Assembly (NCBI GenBank): GCA_025890175.1
Contig: JANPYM010000005.1
Coordinates: 1,002,267 to 1,066,266, forward strand
DNA from: Ciborinia camelliae
Lineage: Eukaryota > Ascomycota > Leotiomycetes > Helotiales > Sclerotiniaceae
Direction of reading: 5' to 3'
Length of the DNA: 64,000 nucleotides
Of the stretch, positions 12,314 to 25,139 are shown piece by piece (positions within the stretch are counted from its first letter, which is position 1; each line of letters begins with the position of its first letter). The notes beneath the pieces are model-generated. The model had not been told where the DNA came from. It ran no database searches and saw only the letters and a program-made list of their open reading frames with translations. A program made the position numbers and the translations under genes.

Positions 12314-13209
12314 TTCATGAGAATGCGAATGTGTATGAAATGCTGAATAAAATGAAAATTAGGTAAATAATCATGAATCTGCAGTATGTAACATATTTTC
12401 GCAAAAAGCTTGTACCTCTGTGGCGTAAGAGATAGTTTACCGTACGTCAAATGCGAGATGTGTTTGATAACTTATTTCCAATTTCTCATTTTCTCCGTGG
12501 TAAACTTTCGGAAGCGACGTCATTCAGCCCTACCAATTGATACTCCAAAAATATCTTGGTACTTCTAGAAGGATCAACATGAATTACCTAGTAATATGAA
12601 AAGCTGCCACCGGAATTTTCATTATTCCTGTCCAAAGAAGAACTTAATTACTAGGCATGATTACTCTGGTTGCCTCAACCCATATATATCACCTCAAGTT
12701 GAAACGTGGTTCATTTCTACCAAATCTACCCAATATTCCTGCCATAATCTGTCTCCGATGCATAAATTCATAGATTCAAATAGACCACCTTGTCAACACA
12801 TACATTAACGGACTTTTAAATTCCTAAAATACTAAAAATTCTATTATCCATTCATCATCAACACATGATTTCCCGTACATATGCCATTACCCGGAGAATA
12901 TCAGACCCTAGAAGGTATGCATAAGGTTGAAGGCGTGTAAAAGAATGCCGTCTGTCATTTCTGGAAATTCTTTCCATCTAACATACGTCAAACAAAAAAA
13001 AAGTGTATAATACAAATATATATCTCCAAACTTTGCTCCCATGACTCCCAATTCAGATTTAAGACTGGCAGCAGGGAGCCGTCTTGCTGAGGCCGTCAGT
13101 CATTCTCTAGATTGTGCTCAATATTTTTAATTAAAAGCACTTGAAATGAGGTGCTATTGATGGGATGTGTCGTTAACCCGCTCAACTAAGAATACCAGTA
13201 TTTAGGTAT
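12314..13209. other. Intergenic region between MMM1 and VRG4
   Basis: AT-rich, no gene seen. It must hold the MMM1 promoter (right of 12313) and the 3' region of the transporter. Confidence 0.6.
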
Positions 13210-14543
13210 TTATGCCTTTGCAGCATCGCGACTGCTTTGGGAACTAGCACTCATAACTGGGTTGGTTGTAGGAAGAATGTTCTTGTTCGCAGAGTTTTGT
13301 CTGACCTTTGCCCATGCATAAACGATACCACTAACGAAACCGATGAAAATGGCAGATACACTTCCGAATGTGACAGGAGCCGCGAAGAAGATGAGTCCAC
13401 TGACAGCGATTGGCAACTTGTTGAGAGCACCAACCATGGAATAGGTTGTCGAAGAAGTGACCCGGATACACCAAGCAGAGCAGTATGAGATAAAGATAGT
13501 AGCAAGACCAGAGTAGACCATGCCGAGAATGAGACTGTTTCGGGTCTCGATTGGGAAGTTCTTGTTGAGATTTTCGGATGACCAGTTTTCGAAAATGAAC
13601 GAGCAGACGAAGAGGACAGGGATTGTGAGGAGGTTGTTGTAGAACATAGCTAGAATGACGTTAGAATCGATAGAGAGTTCCAAATGCATAAAGAAACTTA
13701 CTGTCCCAATCCTTGAAGTTCATCTTCTTGATGACCTTACGCATCGACAAAACATATGCTGCAGTGCAGAAAACGTTCATACCCATCCATGCATATCCGG
13801 CATTCAATGTCGATAGAGCAGCTGCAGCTTCTGCGGATTGTGCGGCACCACCTCCATACAAAGCATGTTGGATATCAGCCCAAGCAGCGACGACGGAGCT
13901 GAGAACCATAAGACCGAATGAGAAGAGAGCTGAAGGGGTGACACTTCCTCCAAACCACAAAACCTCACCATATGCGATCACAATGATTGTCAAGTTCTTA
14001 AAGATGGTGTAGACAGGGACGGAAAGGAATTGGAGAGCCTTCGTGCTGGTATAGATCATGCCGACGAGAAGGAGTGAGATGGGGAACCCTGATGTCGATA
14101 TTAGCTTCCAAACTTGCTCTGGCTGGAAGATATGTACTTACATTGTTTCGCCTTCTTGGTATCAAATGGTGCAAGATTTGTGATCAAACCCGCTTGCTTG
14201 CAGATGATAATCGCAATGATACAAACAACAGACTGAAAGGGTGGATTAGCAAAAACCTCGCGGGATGATAGCGTCCAACGCATACCTGGATGGCGAGATA
14301 GAAGAAGTTCAAATTCCAATTTGAACCCGAGACACAGTATTTATTGGTCACAGTCATAGAAATCGATGCCAAACAGTAGGCAAGAATGGATATTCCAGGG
14401 CTGTTTGTGACATTGGAGAGGTCAAAGGAAGAGCCCCCTCTTCTGGCTGCCCCTGGCTTTGACAGGAAAGGATCCCGTTGAGATGGGGATGAGCGCCCAT
14501 TGAAATTGCGCATCTCAATATCTTCGTTCTTCTTGTCGTCCAT
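13210..14543 (-). CDS. VRG4: GDP-mannose transporter of the Golgi
   Basis: Four exons are in phase: 14543-14286, 14232-14142, 14088-13702 and 13649-13210. The three introns are 52-53 bp, giving 391 residues. The protein imports GDP-mannose into the Golgi lumen in exchange for GMP and feeds all luminal mannosylation. It shows the nucleotide-sugar transporter pattern of about ten hydrophobic segments. Diagnostic blocks are [39 protein letters not shown] and the nucleotide-binding GALNK motif at residues 319-323. The glycine/alanine loop [14 protein letters not shown] in the middle is usual for Pezizomycotina members. Splicing recreates [15 protein letters not shown] and FKDWDTMFYNNLL, which supports the model. 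It is divergent from PLP1 across about 0.9 kb. Confidence 0.96.
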
Positions 14544-15460
14544 ATTGGCGATTGCTGTCGGTGAAAGAGAGAGGTTTTTCTAATCGTGGTTCTGATGGTA
14601 TAAAGCGCGAAAAGAGAGGTACGAATGCTTAAATTCCCAATCGGAGGTTTGGGAGTGGAAGTCCGTTCGATAATACCAATCTAGTGAAATGAAAGGACTA
14701 ATAAGATGAAAAGGAAGTTTTGCAAATACCCGACACTCCAAAAGTCCTCTATGCGGTATGAGCGGTCAATAATTTGAAAAGAGAGTGTGAAGAGTGACAG
14801 AGTGTTGAGTTGAGAGTATTCTTATGTGAGTGTAGAAAAATTATGGCGGAGAGGAGAGGAGAGGACAGCCAGACCGAATCTTTGACCGTTTTAGGGTTTA
14901 GTGCAGGGGGGATAAGATTGTCATTTGTACTGTACAACGGTACAAGTAGTCAGGAATTCTGCGTGGGGGGGGATAAAAATAGTGTAAGCAGCAGTACTCT
15001 ACGAATCAACATCAAGTTGTTAATTGACAAAATCCACCTTCTTAACGTGATCTACAAAAAGGGGAACAACTTGGAAGTTACAACCTGATGAAAATTCTGG
15101 AAAAGAGGCTCAATAACATCACATCACATCACATCAATATCTAAGGGTTTTAAGTATCAGTTTTGATATATCCAAAGTCAAGGGCCTTATAACAAAACCG
15201 AAGTTCGTGGATAAAGTTAAATTAAAAGTGTTGACTTTTTTCGGTCACCAAAAAAAAAAGGGTCGTTGTATACAGGTTACTTGGGGACAATTCAATTTCT
15301 CAACAGAATCATCTCTAGCACGAAATCACAGTTTCCTCCTGTTCATATCGCCAGAAGAGGGCCGTTGCATACAAGCGTTTGCAATCACAAGTGTTCTAGT
15401 CTAGAAGAGTTTGGGTTTCGACGTTCTATTTGAAGTCTAAAATTCTGCCTTCAGATCATT
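14544..15460. promoter_or_regulatory. Divergent promoter region, VRG4 / PLP1
   Basis: About 0.9 kb separates two outward-facing starts. A short ATCACATCACATCACATCA run lies near 15117-15135. No further motif could be assigned. Confidence 0.45.
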
Positions 15461-16304
15461 ATGTCAAACACGATTGATCCTCTCGTGGCAAAGGTTCTTG
15501 ACCGAGCCGAATCTGACGATGAAGATGCTGTAAGTGTTCATTCCATTCATTGTCCACTAAGGCACGAAGGTGTCGACTCTTAGCTGTCAAAGTCAAGCTA
15601 AGGGGGTAAACATATCCCCTAATTATTCAACCACATGTTCAATCATATACCCCAAATCTCATTTCCCTTCGATTTCTAACACTCTGCCTTTCAGCTCATC
15701 GCATCACTCGAAGAAGATCCAGCCATAGATGCCTTCCGCGAGCAGCGGATCCAACAACTCCACTCGGAATTCACACGTGCCAAATCCCAAAAAACCCAAG
15801 GATTTGGAAACTTCACCGAGATCAAAGAAGAAAAAACCTTAATGGATTTAACCACCGAGGTCAAGTATGCCGTGGTGCATTTCTCCAAAGATGATTTTGC
15901 CCGATGCGGTGTGATGGATACTCATCTTGCTGTACGTTTCCCCTCCCCCTTTTTATTTCTCTCCAGATCCAGAGAACTAAACCCGTGAACAATAGACACT
16001 AGCACCCAAACATCTAGACACTCGATTCCTCAAGATCGACGTGGAAAATGCACCTTTTCTCGTCACAAAATTGAATGTCAAGATCCTACCCTGCGTGCTG
16101 GTATTTATTGACGGGAGATCCATCGATAGGATAGTTGGATTCGAGGGTTTGGGTTATACCCCCGATACGTTCACCACGAAAGACCTGGAAGCAAGACTCT
16201 TAGCATCAGGTGTTATCAAACGACAAGCTACCTCGGGAACTCTATATCTTGACAAGAAAGCCAAGAAGCAAGAAGAGGAAGATGATGATGACTGGGATGA
16301 TTGA
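15461..16304 (+). CDS. PLP1: Phosducin-like / thioredoxin-domain protein (Plp1, TXNDC9 type)
   Basis: Three exons are in phase: 15461-15529, 15695-15931 and 15996-16304, giving 204 residues. Plp1/TXNDC9 proteins are cytosolic cofactors of the CCT chaperonin in tubulin and actin folding. An acidic helical N-terminus (RAESDDEDALIASLEED) leads to the block HSEFTRAKSQKTQGFGNFTE and then to the family block EEKTLMDLTTEVKYAVVHFS. The thioredoxin fold follows with RCGVMDTHLATLAPKH in place of a CxxC centre, so it is redox-inactive, and then ENAPFLVTKLNVKILPCVLV with the cis-proline. The end is strongly acidic (EEEDDDDWDD). It converges on RCE1 with 375 bp between stops. Confidence 0.93.
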
Positions 16305-16679
16305 GGATGAAGAGAATGTCATTAGTTGGGCAATGAGAGCGAGTATATATTTTCGAGAATCAATGCCGGATTATTTTGTGGAAGGACATTCCCCTTCTGC
16401 AACATCTTCATGTTTTCGAAGCGCCACGATGATAATCCTCGCTTGATCAGAGGAGATGATGGAAAATCTGAAAGCTTGGGGGCAATTTCGCTTGATATAC
16501 GATGTTCATGCTGGGGAAACACCCATCTAGCCTGTACCTAGAATCTTTTTCATTGCGAATCTTAGGGAAAACCTGATGAAAATTTGATTTCCCCCGCTCT
16601 TATCCGCACAATCAATAAAGTCTACATAATGCTCTTAGTTAAAGAAAATATTATCATTAGACTAGCTCACTGCTATATA
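16305..16679. other. Convergent 3' region PLP1 / RCE1
   Basis: 375 bp between two stop codons. No gene seen. It holds the two 3' untranslated regions. Confidence 0.6.
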
Positions 16680-17887
16680 TTAAAATTTGACCAAGGCGAA
16701 TTCGCTCATAGACAAAACCCACAAGTACTTCCACCACAAGTATGCACCCACAACCAGGAGAGAATAATAAGTAATCGTCCAAAAAACTCCCAACTCCCCA
16801 TTACTTTCCGTAATATCTTCACTTTTCTTGCTGGCTCCCACATCTGGCCCAATAATGGTCTCTCCATCAACCGAACTACTGATCTTGCCCCAAAATCTTG
16901 GAAACCCCATCCAATTACAAAAAGCATGCACGCATATCACTGCTAATAAACTCCCGGTTCGGAGATATAGAAATGTAGCGTAGCCTCCAAATAAAGTTGT
17001 GTATGTAAATTGTAATAGGGAGCGGAGAATAGCGCCGATCATGGGGCCGTGTGGGTGTGTAATTCTGTATTCGTAGAAATGGTGGACGTGAGCTAGTCCG
17101 AAGACGACGGGGGTGAGGAATATGATTGTTGTGTTAGATGTTCTGGCGAGGAGGAGAAGGGGTACCGATGCTGATCGAAAGAGGACTTCTTCGGTTACAG
17201 GGCCCTAAGATTAACGATTAATCAATGATATGGCAGAATAGGGGGGAGATCTAATATAGCTTACGGCAACAATATTCCGATACGGGATCCAACCCTTCAA
17301 AGCCCCCAATCCTCGCAGACGAATCCAATCGCGCCATTGTCCCTGCGCAATTCCTTCTTCAAACAGAGGCCCTACGAAAAGTATAGCAGTCAAACCAACA
17401 CATTTAACCGTCTCCATGAATCCAATAGGGAAATATCCCATCAAATGGAAAGATTTCACCGCATCTCCATCTTTCACCGAGGACAAAATGACGAATGTTG
17501 CTATGCAAACAATGATACATGATATAGTGACCGAACGTATTCGTCCGCGGATAACAGTCGGTGCATCGCGGGATAGTTGGGGGGAAGGTCGTGTGGTGGA
17601 GCTGAGATAGAAGGGGATTACGTAGATGAGTGTATAGAGCACCTGCAATTATTGTGAGCCTCGAACTAGACTGGATGGTGAGGAAGGGATGTAGTACCAA
17701 CAAGGTGACAGCAGTGGTAGTACTAAATGGAGGGATTTCTTTCTCTGTGGAAATACATCTGGTTAGCTGGGTTGTCCATGACTGAGATCTTTGGTTGCAT
17801 GATCTTGCAAATGGATTCAAAAGACTACAAACCTTTTTCACCAGTATAGAGGGCCTTAAAACGATTGTATATCCCGGTTGGAGCCAT
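16680..17887 (-). CDS. RCE1: CAAX prenyl protease 2 (Rce1)
   Basis: Four exons, 17887-17833, 17744-17698, 17642-17265 and 17204-16680, give 334 residues. The enzyme removes the last three residues of prenylated CAAX proteins (Ras, a-factor type pheromones) at the ER membrane. It is polytopic, and all ABI/CAAX catalytic blocks are present: GPVTEEVLFRS with the paired glutamates at 165-166, FGLAHVHHFYEY with His 199, and VHAFCNWMGFPRFWG with His 253 and Asn 257. The small first two exons were recovered by phase and give MAPTGIYNRFKALYTGEKEK, then EIPPFSTTTAVTLL. Introns are 46 to 90 bp. The model depends on a GTTTGT donor in intron 1, which is weak, so the first 18 residues are less certain. 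Confidence 0.93.
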
Positions 17888-20836
17888 GGATTCGAATGAT
17901 CGTATTCGAGTAGTGTGTATGTAGATTAAGAAGCTCCTAAGATATATTCATCAGATCTTCTGGATCTTCTGGATCCTCAATAGATCAAGAGGTGCAGGGT
18001 TTATGTGCAAAAAATTTAATCTACAGAGATCAAAGATATGATTTTCAAAGTTTTGCGGCGAAAGTGTGTGAGTTGATTGTCACGTCGACAGCCTCGTGGC
18101 TCGGTGTTTGTATGGAGGATGGGAATCTGACGATGCGAGAAAATATTGGATTGTGGAGTAATAAAAGTAGGTGGGTAGAATCCTCCAACCTTGTAAGATT
18201 ACTGACCGAGTTTACCTGAGTAATGATGGGAAGTTGGAATGAACATTGAGGCAACAATGAAGATTATGGGTGATTTAACTTTCATATTGTTTATTGTTCC
18301 ATTTTTTTTATTCATTCATGAAATTTCATTCATATCATTCATATCATTCAATGTTCATCTTCATTCATCTTCATTATTACGAATATGAATTTTATATTGT
18401 CCTCAAGGATCTCCCATCATATCGGAAATATCATGTCTCATGCAGCGTGCTCTTAGAATGTCATCTTATCGATAATTGTCACATCATAACCTTCCCTCCC
18501 AGCAGACTTTTTCGCAATTTCTCATTAATCAAATTGATGATGCCGTTCTCATAAAAAATTATTGAAAAATCATTGAAAATCATTGAAAATCATAATGACA
18601 AGCTTTATTACTCGTATTCTAGATTTCTTGCGGAATAATAGAGTAAAGTCGAGTTTAGTTACCGGTACTCGGTACTCCATAGTATGGACAAGCTACAAGG
18701 CACTAGACATCATTGATATGAGAAGTGCACAGAAGTGGAAGGTTCTCCCTTCAAGAAAAAAGGTACCCGTTCCTGAATATCTACGGATCTACAGCTACCA
18801 AGGCGAGCCAAGAGAGCCGTCAAAATTACTTCGTCCCACAAATTCCCATAACGCTTTTTGATCGCCATGAAGAGTGTTCATCATACCTAATTCATTATTA
18901 TTGATTCCTTCAAAGTTCAATAATGTTTGTAAACACTTTGCTCTCTGGAGTCTGCAGTCTGCACTCTGCTCTCTGCTCTCTGCTCTCTGCTCTCTTCACC
19001 AATCTAATCTCATCGGCATATCGCTCTCGTCTGGATCTGATCTGAAGTATTGATCACCGACCTTGGATGGCTCAATCATGCAATCATACATACTTGGTCT
19101 CACTCTGATACAGAAGGCAAGACAAAATGAAACTTTGCAATTGCGTTTGATTTTATGAATACTGGACCGAGTACTTAACTAGACTGACTGACTGTACTTC
19201 GATTTTGGTTGTCCAGACGGCCAACGGAGATAAGTCTACGTCCAAGCTTCATCAGTGCTTTCTAGACGGCTCTACGGAAATAAGCTTCCAGATCCACACA
19301 CTATCGATAATCATACTATATGATACTATCATACGGAGTAGATCCTCAAACCCTGCTTCGAGATGCCAGATGAAGATGATGTTTTTTTCTGGAGGTTGGG
19401 TCCTGCTTGTTTGAGTAGCGCGAGGTTAATAAGAAGCATGAAGAGATTCAGATGAACGATCAAATTGAAGAACTATTGGAAGAGAAGATAAGGTACTAGG
19501 TAGTTGATGAATTGAAGACTTGAAATGCATACTAGGTAACCCCCTTTCTTTAGCCACGCGCGCTTCCAGACTTCCAGTGTGTTTTCTCGATTGATCCGTC
19601 TCATACAGTTTGTTGAACCAGACTTACCGGTACTGTACCTACTCTGTACTCTCCCTCCCCAAAACGAAGTAGAAACTATTTCCCCCTGTCGAGTGCAGAT
19701 AGTCTGGAGTCTGGACAATCTCCCCCATTTATTAGACGCGCCATTAGCCACCTTACTATTAACGGCATCGCTTATACAAATTGCTACAGTGTATGCAGTC
19801 AACAGTTACTTGTGCATACCTAGGATTAAATTGGGCATCTAGAGCCTATCGAATCATGACCATTCAATTTAAGGGCACTACATGTTGCTGCATTCTTCCT
19901 GGGCGATAGATTTGTATCTAATTCAGGAAACTTTTTCATCGGAGTACAGGACCAAGGGTTCCCCTTTTGTCCATAGGATTGTCTATGATTGACTGATTAG
20001 ATCGGTTGAACCTCTTATTTGGCCTCATCGGCTTGGTTAAGTGCTGTTGTGCGCGGATATGGCTGCAAGACTCTATCATTGTGGCTGCCACGCTGTCTAT
20101 CTGTTCATCTTAATTCATCTTACTCCCTAGTACTTACGACTAAGTACGGATAGTCCAAGAACACAAGGTATATCTTTCGGATTTACGGTACGCTAAAACT
20201 CCAGACAAGGGCCTTGGAAATGGAGACCTGCCTTTTCAAGGTTTAACAAAATCCTTACAGCCAGCGGTGAAAAGCTGGCACGATGACCATGGCTGGATGT
20301 CAAATATGAAATTTTATGTTCCGTCGATGAGTTGTACATAATGTATAGACCTATGATATCCTCTCGTTTCCCCCTCCTGCTCTCGATCTCTTTCTTGACC
20401 TTTACATGTATCTTTTTGCTCCTCGATCAATCAATTGATTCATTACACTCTTTTTACATACTTAACATTAATACCCTTCTCAATTTTTGACTTCTCACTC
20501 ATTACTGTACAGTGCCTACGACTATACAATAAAGCTAATACTATTATTTTACTCTTTTCGAAACGGATTCCAGCGCAAAGCAATCAACTACTTACGATAT
20601 ATATATATATTAAACATTCATTCAAGAAGAAACAAATACAAACACGGGACGAACTACCGACTCACTACTGTCACAGACATACACTCGTTACATTACTAGC
20701 AAAACACTACGATTACGATCAAACAATAATTTCAAGGAAGACCAGAAGAAGAAAAGCACGAAAATCGAGGCATTGGGAGCTTATTACGGCGCATGGAGAC
20801 ACAATATGCATCTGGTTTAGAAGAATTTAGTACGGG
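17888..20836. other. Gene-free 2.9 kb
   Basis: I found no gene with codon or domain support. Small simple repeats occur, such as ATTCATATC runs at 18300-18370, GCTCTCT runs near 18960-19000 and TACTACGGAGT-like pieces. The right end (20300-20836) must include the promoter and 5' leader of the serine-rich gene and is pyrimidine-rich. Confidence 0.55.
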
Positions 20837-23800
20837 ATGTCAAACTCTCCTTCAAGAAGGCCTTTGCATACAAGGTACGCGCAAACTTACTACGTTCATC
20901 CTACCTTCATCCCGATGGTTTCCCTCAGCTTAATTGGTATTCCGCTCACTATCGCAAAAGATCAGACTCAGAGACGAATCGCGCAGCAGTCCGATTGGTC
21001 CCACCCGAACCCCCTCAACTCTTGGGACAATTGGAGGATAATGATGGAGAACAACAAAATTATGATCATGAAAATGATTGCAATAATAATGATGATGATG
21101 ATGATGACGATGATGATGATGACAAAATTTATTCACGAACGCCTCTTCCCACCCAGCCAGCTCATATTCTCTCTCCTGGTCATGCTACTGGCAAAGACCA
21201 AAGTTTCTATGGTAGGCGAGGTTCCATCTCAACTTCAGGCGAGTTTCATCTGGTGCCCAAAACACAACCACTGTCACCGATTCCCAAAGGCACGCCCACC
21301 ACAACGCATAACGCACCCCAAATTGCAACTCCTGCGACAAGAATCTCAACGAGGCCCAGGCCCCGGTCAAGAACGCGCCTTATCGTCAAGGTTGGTGATG
21401 GGAAGACCTTTTCTCTCGTACCGCAAGATGAATCCCAGCCCATTGAGGATAGTAGAGTGCTGTCTCTATCCACTAAAACATCATGCTCCTCTCTACAAAA
21501 TTTGGATTGTTCTATCACCTCATGCACCACCAATACCGACTCCACATACACAGCCGCACCTAGCACGTTAACAACTGGAGAGTCAATATCTGCAGATCAT
21601 ATAAGCCGTTCGTCCTCGGAGTTCTCAATTGTAGGTGGTGTTCGAAAGGTACCCAAGACGCCAGATCAAAAGGGAAAATCTACAGCGCTTGATCGTCCAC
21701 TCCCACCATTGCCAGAAACATCAGACGGATCAGAGTCCCACTCGCGTGATCTTTTGACGAAACCATCATTCTTTTCAACAACCTCTACGGCAACTGAGGC
21801 CACTAACTACAAAGTTTACGGTCACAATCCAGAATCGACCTACGAGTCTATTTTTGCTACAACCCCTACCGAATCTAATTTTGAAGTTCTCGACCAGTCA
21901 GTTCTAGAACAGTCCACTCCTTCAACAACTATCCATCATCCGCGCGAAGAATCAATTCAGGAATCTACGGGATCGGTAATCCATCGACCTCAAACATCTC
22001 AAACATCGACTCCGAGTACCTCGGATAATTCCAACTACCAAGTTCATGAAGAATCTGTCTCGGGCTCAGTTATTTACAGACCACAGCATCGACCTCAGTT
22101 ATCTACTAGCACTTCCGGTTACTCGAACTACCCGAACTCGAATTATCAAATACATGAGCCAGATAGTCCAACTTCAGTAGTCTCCAGACCCCAGCATCGA
22201 CCTCAATTATCTACAAGCACAACTGGAGATAATACTAATAACGAAGTTTACTGTGGCCGTACCCGAAACCGCTCTGAGTCACTTGCCGATTCCTTTCTTG
22301 CGGCATCATTTTCCAGTGGCTCTAACTACCGCGTATATCAGCAATCCGACAAAGAGTCTACTCCTTCATCGGTCATTCATAGACCTAGAGCTCGAGCAGT
22401 AACCACTTCTTCAAGCGAACAGGAAAATTACGTATTCCACGAGACTCTCTCCAGATCTGTATCACTTTCGAGCGGACAAGGTCCAGCACCCAAATACTCC
22501 CACGAATCCCTTCGTATTCCTGCTTTAAAGACCAAGAAGAGGTCGAACGATAATTTTGGATATTACAAGTCACGATCGCGAGAGACACTGAGATCAAGAT
22601 CAAACCACTCGCTACGCAGTCGAGCTAACTCTCTAGCATCATTATCAACAATCCACACTCAGCCCGACGCCCAGAGAGCAATTGTAGCCAGCGGATCAAT
22701 AATAAATTTACCCGCGCAAATCCAACTCCAAAAACCAAAAGGATTGAGTTCATGGGCAGAGTTGCCAAGCCCGACGAGTCCCCATATGAACGAGCACACG
22801 CATCAATGGAGCTCACAGCTGTCCACTGTGCTCTCGGTCTCCGAGGGAACCGGCACCGACCGAGGTTCTCGAGCATGGTCCGACAGCAATGGAAGAAGGA
22901 ACAGTGCATTTCCCAGTATACCCAGTCGCGCCAGTCGCGGCAGTCACAATGTGCTCAGCATCAGTTCATCCCATGGGATAGAAGATGCTCTGACAAGATC
23001 CAGAAGCGATTCTATGGATCGTCCGCGAGCAGTATGGACCCGCACTGGTCGAGGTCTGAGCAGCTCTTCTATTCCCGTTATAGGTGATCAAGACGAGTAT
23101 GGTGATGGAATCACTGCAATGCAAGATCTCCGTACCCTTTCATCCAGAAATAGAATATCGGGCATGTTCAACAACACATCGTCCGATAGCTCCCGTACAC
23201 ACACTATGCGCTCGTCGATAAGTTCTAGATCCAACAGTCTTTTGTCAAACTCCATTCCCACATGGGCAAGGCTCTACTACGGAAGTGGAGAACGTCGCCA
23301 TCTACCATACAGACCCGAAACTTCCAGCGGGGGAACCCCAAGCCGAAACGGTTCCATCAGTATGCGCAGCGGTTCTCCAAACACCGAAAACTTCCCAGAT
23401 GATCTCTACAGCCCCCGTCGTCGACCTCGAGAAGGCCATCCACATATGCGAGGTTTCTCCCAACAATCCATGGAAATCACTCCCGTAGAAAGCGCTGCCC
23501 AAGGCGTCCGCCGTCATAGAACCTGGTCTCTCATCTCTAGCGTCTGGTCTCCACATCTCCGTGTCGATCGCCGCGCTGCTCGTCAATCCGTTTGGGAACC
23601 TCCTAGGATCAATTTTTCCAGTGAGGGAGGTATTTTCGGACGTCGCAATATCCAAGTCGTAATGTTCATTACTGGGTTCCTTCTCCCATTTGCATGGATG
23701 ATCGCCGCATTCCTCCCATTACCCAAAGCCCCCTTTCCCGAGATGCGCGAAAGAGAAGACAGTACAGGAAACATGTCGCTACCGCGGGACCTGGAGAGTC

Positions 23801-24021
23801 GCGGTGCGAATGATTATGCGAGACAATTTGCGCCCTTGGATGAGGCGAGGTATGAGAGTGCGCGGTGGTGGAGAAATCTTAATAGATGGATGAGCGTGGT
23901 GGGACTGCTGATTATTGCTGTTATTGTGAGTTTGATTTAAATATTCGTTTATCCTATATAACTTTACTAACATCTACCCCAGATCATCCTCGCTGTCGAA
24001 GGTACTCGAAAGGGATGGTAA
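20837..24021 (+). CDS. Serine-rich protein with C-terminal membrane hairpin, unknown function
   Basis: The model has three exons: 20837-20874, 20961-23925 and 23983-24021, giving 1013 residues. The first junction joins MSNSPSRRPLHTR to SDSETNRAAVRLVPPEPP. It uses an AAAAG acceptor, which is unusual, but the product looks like the RPLHxRS-x-TN-x-RLVP start I associate with a filamentous-fungal serine-rich family. The body is disordered and very rich in Ser/Thr with repeated blocks such as SSVIHRPRAR and SVIYRPQHRPQLSTST. An Asp-rich tract lies at about residues 55-65 (GATGAT microsatellite, 21088-21122). Two hydrophobic segments close the protein: VVMFITGFLLPFAWMIAAFL, and MSVVGLLIIAVI continued by IILAVEG in the last exon. 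The large middle exon contains the whole body without interruption. No enzymatic domain is visible. Confidence 0.8.
21088..21122 (+). repeat. GAT trinucleotide array in coding sequence
   Basis: Repeated GAT/GAC codons give a run of aspartates in the serine-rich protein. It is likely polymorphic in length. Confidence 0.85.
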
Positions 24022-25139
24022 TATCCACAATAATCCTCATCTTCACCTCCTTACTCCTCCCTACCTACCTCCTCTCCACACATACACCTCAACACTCCCC
24101 CCTTCACGAACCTCCAGCGACATGACACATGGATTTAACGATACCCACAAAACTTTTGTATATTAGAGCACCTCTAATGATGATTCTACGATTGATTATA
24201 TTATTTACGACCTTTTGGCGGCAGACTCGATGGGGAGTTGGGGACGGGAGAATTCTTCCCCTCGGGGATTACGTTTTTTTTTTCTTTTCTTTTTTGGTAG
24301 CACGGTTGATATTAATTAGCATTATACCCTTTCTTATGGAAAGAAAAAGCTGGCATGTTTGGCATAATTTTTATTGATGATGAAAAGCATGGGATGGGAT
24401 GGGATGGGACTCGAGAGGTCTTGGGAATCCGAGGCGAGGTTATGCTTGTATGTATGTATTTATGTATCGATGTATCTATGTATCTATGTATGTTGGGTTG
24501 ATAGAACGCAATTTAACAGCTCGGGAGAGCTTATTACCTTCTTAACTTCTTAATTGTTTATGGAAATACATATCTACTTTTGAAAGGGGTATAATGCGGA
24601 GTGACGAGCATTCTTGGGTTTGGATGTTGGTTTTGGGTTGTGCATGTTTGAGGTACTGTATGTAAGGTACCTAGTTTTAGGTCCGGGCTCACGGCGGATG
24701 GACGAGTTTCATGAAGTTTCATAAATATCATGAATATCATACTTTGATTTCTAAGTAAACGTTGAACAAGGACTCGGAAATGAATTTGGAAGACGGGTTT
24801 GACGTCTGTCTGTCTGTCTGTCTAGGAGGTGGATGGTTTCAGATGGGGGCAGATACTTGGGAACATTGGAGAGGCTCACTGGGAGTTATTTTTATCTGTC
24901 TAAGCTCTAAGCCTATCGAGAATAAACGCATCCCGATGATATATATTTTGATACTACTGAATGTTTAAGTAAACATCGGTTTATATATAAGATATCTAGA
25001 TAGGTAGTTATCGCTACACCTCGGTAGTAGGTATACACAGTTGATATACATTTCCCGAATATTGCACAATTGCTACTTTCCCCTTCCGTGGACATAATAG
25101 CGTCCCGTCATCAAATATTTGGATCAATGGAATACAGTC
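24022..25139. other. Intergenic region
   Basis: No gene seen. It has GGGAT and ATGTATGTAT/ATCTATGT short arrays near 24390-24490 and a CTGT array near 24807. The right part leads into the NLR relic on the other strand. Confidence 0.55.
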
